A stretch of DNA of 64,000 nucleotides from Ephydatia muelleri (taxonomy: Eukaryota > Porifera > Demospongiae > Spongillida > Spongillidae), in the NCBI GenBank assembly GCA_013339895.1, contig JABACO010000022.1, forward strand, positions 1,987,709 to 2,051,708. The letters are read 5' to 3'. The notes beneath the pieces were generated by a model. The model searched no databases and was not told the DNA's origin. It saw only the letters and a program-made list of their open reading frames with translations. Every line of letters begins with the position of its first letter. Position 1 is the first letter of the stretch. The position numbers and the translations under genes are program-made. Below are positions 24,822 to 64,000 of this stretch, piece by piece.

Positions 24822-25098
24822 CAATAGCTGTGGAGACCTATGGGTGTCGGGGGCACTGAAGGCTGTGGAGACCTATGGGTGTCGGGGCACTGAAGGCTGT
24901 GGAGACCTATGGGTGTCGGGGCACTGAAGGCTGTGGAGACCTATGGGTGTCGGGGCACTGAAGGCTGTGGAGACCTATGGGTGTCGGGGCACTGAAGGCT
25001 GTGGAGACCTATGGGTGTCGGGGCACTGAAGGCTGTGGAGACCTATGGGTGTCGGGGCACTGAAGGCTGTGGAGACCTATGGGTGTCGGGGCACTGAA
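24822..25098. repeat. 34-bp minisatellite derived from LINE coding sequence
   Basis: About eight copies of a unit containing GGCTGTGGAGACCTATGGGT then GTCGGGGCACTGAA. The last copy reads straight into the LINE C-terminus at 25080, where the same bases encode AVETYGCRGTEAKWALSQLA. The array thus arose by tandem amplification of one LINE segment. Confidence 0.9.
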
Positions 25099-25255
25099 GC
25101 AAAGTGGGCACTATCGCAGCTAGCCTCTCGCTTGGCTACACGTCAGAACTGCCCAAAGTCTGCAGCTGTCACAGCCCTATATCAGAGATTGAGGATGACC
25201 CTTGTCAGGGCAAATGTGAGGGCTCTTCTTTCAAGGGCCACTGAAATATTATGGA
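25080..25255 (+). mobile_element. LINE extreme C-terminal coding fragment
   Basis: Open plus-strand reading ETYGCRGTEAKWALSQLASR followed by ALYQRLRMTLVRANVRALLS, the conserved tail of the LINE protein. Upstream it merges with the 34-bp minisatellite. Confidence 0.75.
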
Positions 25256-25545
25256 GATCCTGCTTTCCGAGCAGGATATGCATATAAAACACATAAAAGA
25301 ACATAGAAGCACCATCAGGATGTAAAAACCCATAATTACATCCCGGGTAATACGGGCCACAGAAGAGAAAGCCAAATTTACATCTGCACAATAACGCATT
25401 GCTAAAAAAAAAAAATTCTGTTGCAATTTCGTAGCGATGATGTAATCCACCGCAGCTGTTGTGCTTGAGGACTGGGGACGAGAAAGAGTCAGACGAGTTT
25501 GGGTACGAGTAAGTTCCTCGTCTCCAGACCTGAGAAGTAGCTAGA
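25256..25545. promoter_or_regulatory. Upstream region of the NXT1-like gene
   Basis: 290 bp between the LINE relic and the NXT1-like start codon. It contains a GACGAGAAAGAGTCAGACGAG purine stretch, and nothing coding was found. Confidence 0.35.
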
Positions 25546-26106
25546 ATGGCACTAATGAGTCAGCGACCAGCGCAGGACTTCTCGACTCGAGTGAGCGAGG
25601 CTAGTGAGGCGGGTGAAAAGTTCGTGGAGTTATTCTACGATACTGTGGATAAGAGAAGACAAGTAAATGATTTTTGACTTAATTATGATGTGCTTGAAAG
25701 TAGCGATTTGTTTACGCAGCAACTAACAGGATTTTACTACGAAGGATCACTTTTAGTGTGGAATGGCAATCCGTATTCTGGTGTCCAAGACATCAGCGTT
25801 TTCTACCAGTCACTTCCGAACAGCCAGCACACGATAGAATGCTTCGATTGCCAGCCAGTTTTAGGTGCGCGTCAATAAGAGTAACGTTCGCAAATACGAG
25901 CACTGCTGTGCTGTTTGCTTTGACCTTCAGACTCCCAAGGCACTACGACCGTTATGGTGAATTGCGAGGGAGTCGTTAGCTTCGACGTCCAACCCGGCAA
26001 TCAACACAACGAAGAATCATTCTCGCAGAACTTCATCCTCGTCAAACAAGGCGACGTGTGGAAAGTGTCTAGTGACTGTTTTAGATTTCTTGATGCTCTC
26101 ACATAG
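25546..26106 (+). CDS. NXT1: NTF2-related export protein (NXT1/p15-like)
   Basis: Three exons, 25546-25662, 25720-25864 and 25931-26106, give 145 residues, close to human NXT1 (140). The NTF2-like fold is evident: FVELFYDTVDKRR in helix 1, then LLVWNGNPYSGVQDISVFYQ, FDCQPVL, SFSQNFILVKQGDVWKVSSD and the closing DCFRFLD. NXT1 pairs with NXF1/TAP and helps carry mRNA through nuclear pores. The N-terminus MALMSQRPAQ is slightly longer than usual; the Met four codons in is an alternative start. NXT2 and NXT1 cannot be told apart in a non-vertebrate. Its 3' end converges on HARS with 82 bp between stop codons. Confidence 0.9.
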
Positions 26107-26188
26107 CGAGTTCATGTTATAATACTGTTCATGTTATCTGTTGTAGTAAATATAGTACTCGTGATCAAATACAAATTTCAGAGTGCAG

Positions 26189-29100
26189 TTAGGATGACTT
26201 CTCTTCAATGCTAGATGGCACTTTCTGTGATTCAGATGGCTTTTCTTTGAGATTAGACAGTCTCCTTTGTAACTCAGACACCAAATCTTCCATCTTGACA
26301 AAATCCTGGGATAATCAGCAGAGAACGGCTATACTGAAACAGACAGTAAGGGGAGCAAACTACTACCTCTTGTCTTCCCGCCACATCCTTGATCTTAACT
26401 CCTCCATTTTTCTTCTCCTCCTCCCCTAGAATGACAATAAATGGCACACGCTGGCCCTCACAGTACTGGAACTGGTTCAGTAGCTTTGGCTGCTTCTTGT
26501 AGAACAGTTCAGCCTAGGAGGCCATTCCAAACGTTCTTCACAATTGGAGGGCACGGGGATACGCACCTTTATCTTGGCGTCCCACAACTTCGCACAGACG
26601 GCCATGCGATCTTCTAGGAAGTTCTTCTGCCCAGAAGCCACCAGCACCTGTGTCTCCACTGTCCTGACAGAAGATTCATCGGCCCTGGCCTGAGCCTCCA
26701 AAATGGAGAACAAACGCTCCACACCAACGCTCACACCCACACATGGCACCTACACATATAAAGAAGTCAACCTCATCAATAAAATGCAAAACAAACTAAA
26801 ATTAAAATCCCCCCAAAAAAAGAAAAAAAAAAGAAGAGAAGATAAAAGAGATAAACCCCCTCCCCACCCCCCCTTCCCTCATTCTTCATCTGAACACATA
26901 CCTGTCTGCCTTTGGCATCAAACATGCCCACAAGTTCATCATATCTTCCCCCACCAGCCACCGACCCCACCGCTGGGACCTCAATCTGATGGTCATTAGT
27001 GCCACCTGCAGGTCATGTGACCAACACACGTGCACAGCCAGGTAGGATGCACCGAAATCACACGAAAGCCGCACCTTTTAGAATAGCCTCACAGATGACA
27101 CCAGTGTAGTAGTCCAGTCCCCTTGCCAAGCTAAGGTCAAATTGAACCTTCAGTGGTCAGAGATGGGCTCAGTCACAATGGAATCCTTCCCCTCCTCCAA
27201 ATACCTTGTTTAATACTCCGAAGAATTCACAGTAGTGGAGTAGCAGTTTCATGTCCTCCAGTCCTCGCTTGGCGTTCTCCACGGCCATTAGCTTAGTGTC
27301 CACACTGAGCTCATCGACGAGCTCCTTCCCTCCGTGCTTCTTGACGTAGTGGCCTATCTGATCAGCCACACTCTCAGACAGCCCCTTCTCCTTCACCATC
27401 TCATTCTTCACATCCTCCCAGGGTAGCTGTTGGCAACCAAATAGAGATCATGACATAACCTACACAAGAGAATTTCATTCCAACCTTGTCAAGTTTATCA
27501 ACAGCTGAGGATATGGTACGAAACTTGGCTGGTTCGACTCCACACGCTTCAAACATCCCATCTAGAATTTTACGATGGTTCACCTGGAGAGTGTGCATGA
27601 TATTGAACATAACCTTTCAGCTTTCAGAGCACGACAAACAGATAAATGTTCCACAAACAGCTTCAGTCACATGGAAGGACAGTAAACATTTAAATTAAGA
27701 CGGTTTCTAAATAATGACTTAGAGAAAAATGAATGTAAATGTTTACCCTTCTAATAACGGAAATGGTCCCGAGGAAGGGGGGGGGGGGGGGGGGGGGGGG
27801 GGGGAAGAGCGGTTCCTAATAGAGATGGTCCATACCATACCTTAATGACAAAATTATCTAGCTTGAGGTCCGAAAGGATCTCAGCAACAATCCTCACACA
27901 CTCTGCATCTGGAATCATTGGATCATACTCTCCAGCAATATCAAAGTCCTAGAGGGATTAAATGGTAACATTTTCCTGCAAACAAACATAAACGCAAATA
28001 CACAAGCAGTACTTACACACTGGTAAAATTCCCTGTAGCGACCCTTGGTCATGACTGGCTGGTCTCGTCGGTACACTCGATCAATGTGGTACCCTCTTAA
28101 TCTGCTTCACCTTGTTCATGGCTACATACCTCGCAAAGGGTACCTGTGCGACCAAGCTAAGGTAACAGCTACACAGATTCTCGGGTTGAGGCCTGCTAAA
28201 AGGGGAACAATAGGCTGGCTATACATCCCAAAAGCTCTGTTGCTAGGGATACAGTGAGGTCATATCTCAAGGACAGAAGCTCTCCACCCTGGTCGGCTAG
28301 GTCGTAAATCAACTTGGAATCCTCACCATACTTTCCCATGAGTGTCTCCTAAGAAGTAGAAAAATACAAGGTCACTATTCAAATGGAGCTCTTCCTTCAA
28401 TGCTTACCCCATGCCAATCCTTCTTCCTCACCCTTCTTACCTCCTCTATCTCTCCATTCCCCGTCTCCTTCCCCCTCTCCCTTCCTACCCTCACTATCTC
28501 TCCTTTTCTCCTCGCCCGTCCTACCTTCTCTATCTCTCCCTTCCCCCTCTCCCTTCCTACCCTCACTATCTCTCCCTTCCCCCCCTCCCTTCCTACCCTC
28601 ACTATCTCTCCCTTCCCCCTCTCCTTCTACCCTCACTATCTCTCCCTTCCCCCTCTCCCTTCCTACACTCTCTATATCTCCCCTTCACACACAAACCTTC
28701 AGTTCAAACACAGGCGTATTGATGGCGACGGCTCCGTGACGGTTGAAGCAAGCTTTGATCTTTGTAAACATGTCTTCGCGGATGGCCATTTGAAATGGGT
28801 CATAGTCCCGAGTACCCTATACGAGGAAACACACACCGATTCGCCATACACTGGCACAAGGAAGGTTCATCCCGTACTTTTGGGCACTTGAGTACGTATT
28901 TTCCTCCACCATCGTCGCAATGCTTCTGTTTTGGTACCTGCGGGGGAGAGGGGGAGGTGAGGTCACGTGCAAAGAGAGGAAAAAAACCACACTACACACT
29001 GCAAACTGCAACTGTACCGGTTAAACGAGCACAGAACGGGACTCGTCGCAAACGGTCCTTTCCCACACACTACCCCTCCCCCCTCAATGCACACACACAC

Positions 29101-29480
29101 ACACTCTTCCATTCATGCGAGGTAAAGCAATTGCCCCTGGTTTTTGATAGCTACACATATCGTTAATCGAAAACCTTGCGGAACAGAGCCGCTTCTCCTC
29201 ACGGCGGAATCGAAACTTTTCCCCAGATGAAACAGCGTGAATGCATGTCATATGTCAGGGTTTGTACGCTAACATGGGCCATGGCGAGGCAAATAACTCT
29301 TCTGGTTCTTCTGAGAAACAAAGCGGCCATCGAGACGAAACTTAATCCTGTTGAGTGAACAGGACGACAAACGGTCTCAGACGTCTTAGTTGCCAGCCCC
29401 TAAGGTAAAGCTGCGGTGAAAATATATATTACCTTTTCCTGAGAAGTAGTTACTTCTGTTGACCCGTCCACTGTAGCCAT
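26189..29480 (-). CDS. HARS1: Histidyl-tRNA synthetase
   Basis: Charges tRNA-His with histidine. Thirteen exons (5' to 3'): 29480-29433, 28937-28878, 28816-28697, 28348-28253, 28143-28017, 27948-27841, 27583-27485, 27426-27205, 27147-27075, 27005-26902, 26749-26567, 26513-26367, 26305-26189, about 500 residues. Class II motif 1 region [14 protein letters not shown], then [20 protein letters not shown], motif 2 [20 protein letters not shown], His[16 protein letters not shown], His[13 protein letters not shown], motif 3 [10 protein letters not shown], and an anticodon-binding domain ([10 protein letters not shown]). The N-terminus lacks the WHEP helix hairpin of vertebrate HARS1: only about 35 residues precede the catalytic domain. 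One extra G in the CCC at 28092-28094 breaks the frame inside motif 2 (exon is 127 nt, 126 expected). Confidence 0.95.
27777..27804. repeat. Poly-G tract (about 28 G)
   Basis: Uninterrupted G run in the HARS intron 36 bp downstream of an exon boundary; C-rich on the HARS sense strand, where it may merge with the polypyrimidine tract. Confidence 0.9.
28425..28685. repeat. ~36-bp pyrimidine minisatellite in HARS intron
   Basis: Six to seven copies of a unit containing CCTCACTATCTCTCCCTTCC then CCCTCTCCCTTCCTA. On the HARS sense strand it is purine-rich. Confidence 0.9.
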
Positions 29481-29755
29481 CGGAGCCACGTGTGATTAAT
29501 AACCAAGACAATAAGTATTTGGATTGGGTAATAAAACGTCATGGCACGCGAGACCTTATAATTGGAAAATCAAATTATCGGAAATCGAATTATCGGTGTG
29601 CCCTGTATACTGCAATCGAAAGAACTCTCTTATTTGCTCGTTGCTGTCTACTTAGGAGCTGTGACGCCATTATTTTTGTTTATTATTTTTATTTTTGGAG
29701 CTACAGACACCAGCTTGCTGCCATTTACGAGTGCAAGGGGTTCTGGCTGCACAAG
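29481..29755. promoter_or_regulatory. Divergent promoter, HARS / MYCBP2
   Basis: 275 bp between outward start codons. Contains CCACGTGTG (29487-29495, an E-box core) and GGATTGGG, an inverted CCAAT box, near 29520. Shared regulation is inferred from the geometry. Confidence 0.5.
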
Positions 29756-63247
<33,492 letters not shown>

Positions 63248-64000
63248 TTCCTAGAGTTACTTTTTGAAGACTATAGTGTGTTATTCACCTAGTAGATTGT
63301 TTTAATAGATGAGACATTACCATTACATCGTTTTAATCGTACTTAATTTGTTATTCACCTACCAGATTGAGGAGACATTACCATTACATCGTTTTAATCA
63401 TACTTAATTTTGTGCGTATACATATACAGTGTGGAACCTGTCTACCATCGGCGTTTGTAGAAGGTAGCTGCCCAACTCACGCTGTATAAAGCTTCATATG
63501 ATGCTTTGACCTTGACACAAAGGTTCTCTATATCCATTGTGCATGCAAATCGTGTTATTAAATTTCTAGTCCTTGAGCGACAGCGCATTTCTGGAGGCCG
63601 CCGTTGCTTTGCACGTGTAAAAAGTATCTGCATACTGTTTGTACATGCACATGGCAAGTCAGGCTGTAGGAGACGGTGACTGCCGTTCGTGGCTAGAACA
63701 TGTTTATCAGGCACCGGTACCTTTGTGAAAATGGGGTATGGTTGGAAACTCGCAAGATTGATTTGCTTCAAGACATAGACGTACGTTGGACATCTCCAGA
63801 AAAGTATTCTTCCTAACATACGCGACGGTAATGTTGGATTGTGCGAAATTACAGGAAAGAGATGCAACCGGTGAGGATCGAGGACGTGGCGTAGAAGTAC
63901 AAAGTTTTCTAAACAGTCGTATACTCGTTACTTAGACGTTAAATAATTGCTAGCGTCCACTCATTCGCAACTCATCTGAGTCGATCCTACACATTCTGAT
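63248..64000. other. Downstream region, no gene recognised
   Basis: Holds the MYCBP2 3' UTR. Two imperfect copies of a roughly 65-bp segment (GTTATTCACCTAGTAGATTG, then GACATTACCATTACATCGTT, then TTAATCGTACTTAATTT) lie at 63278-63345 and 63349-63412. A 141-codon minus-strand open frame at 63442-63867 has no recognisable motif or codon pattern and is not called. Confidence 0.55.

Noticed and set aside
63442..63867. 141-codon minus-strand open frame after MYCBP2
   Set aside because: No recognisable motif, splice partner or low-complexity explanation; chance frame cannot be excluded.

Overview
This is a eukaryotic, metazoan window: spliced genes with GT-AG introns (many only about 55-100 bp), short intergenic gaps, no rRNA, tRNA or CRISPR signal, and animal-specific proteins such as a full Highwire/MYCBP2-type E3 ligase. 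Compact head-to-head genes, minisatellite-filled introns and relics of LINE, hAT, piggyBac-like and tyrosine-recombinase elements fit an early-branching marine invertebrate. A sponge is my best guess; it rests on general impression and is not proved by the sequence.

Layout. 1-2049 (-): 5' part of a RhoGEF of the ARHGEF10/ARHGEF17 type, cut by the left edge. 2155-6429 (+) and 6762-9195 (+): two tandem TMEM144-like transporters with the same 12-exon structure. 9721-20367 (-): complete 21-exon RRM1, ribonucleotide reductase large subunit. Its introns carry a LINE relic, a piggyBac-like MITE and a decayed tyrosine-recombinase element. 20507-25255: a transposon graveyard with a hAT element, another hAT-type element nested inside it, and LINE 3' fragments, one of which has expanded into a minisatellite. 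25546-26106 (+): a 3-exon NXT1/p15-type mRNA export factor. 26189-29480 (-): 13-exon histidyl-tRNA synthetase. 29756-63247 (+): a MYCBP2/PHR1/Highwire/RPM-1 gene of about 64 exons (about 4,200 residues), from its N-terminus to the RING and tandem-cysteine catalytic module. 63248-64000: nothing recognisable beyond a short duplicated repeat.

The genes are unrelated housekeeping and signalling loci. What links them is architecture. RhoGEF/TMEM144 and HARS/MYCBP2 are divergent pairs with 105 and 275 bp between start codons, and NXT1 and HARS converge with 82 bp between stop codons. Almost every long intron has its own private minisatellite or microsatellite, the largest 2.2 kb and 1.6 kb.

Coding frames are broken in places by single extra bases, never by a missing one: 12 inside three adjacent RRM1 exons, 1 in HARS, 3 in MYCBP2 and 1 in the RhoGEF. 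I read these as consensus errors, so frames there should not be taken literally. I found no convincing new multi-gene system. The most unusual material is the repeat biology, the nested transposons and the duplicated TMEM144 genes with a secreted-type N-terminal extension.
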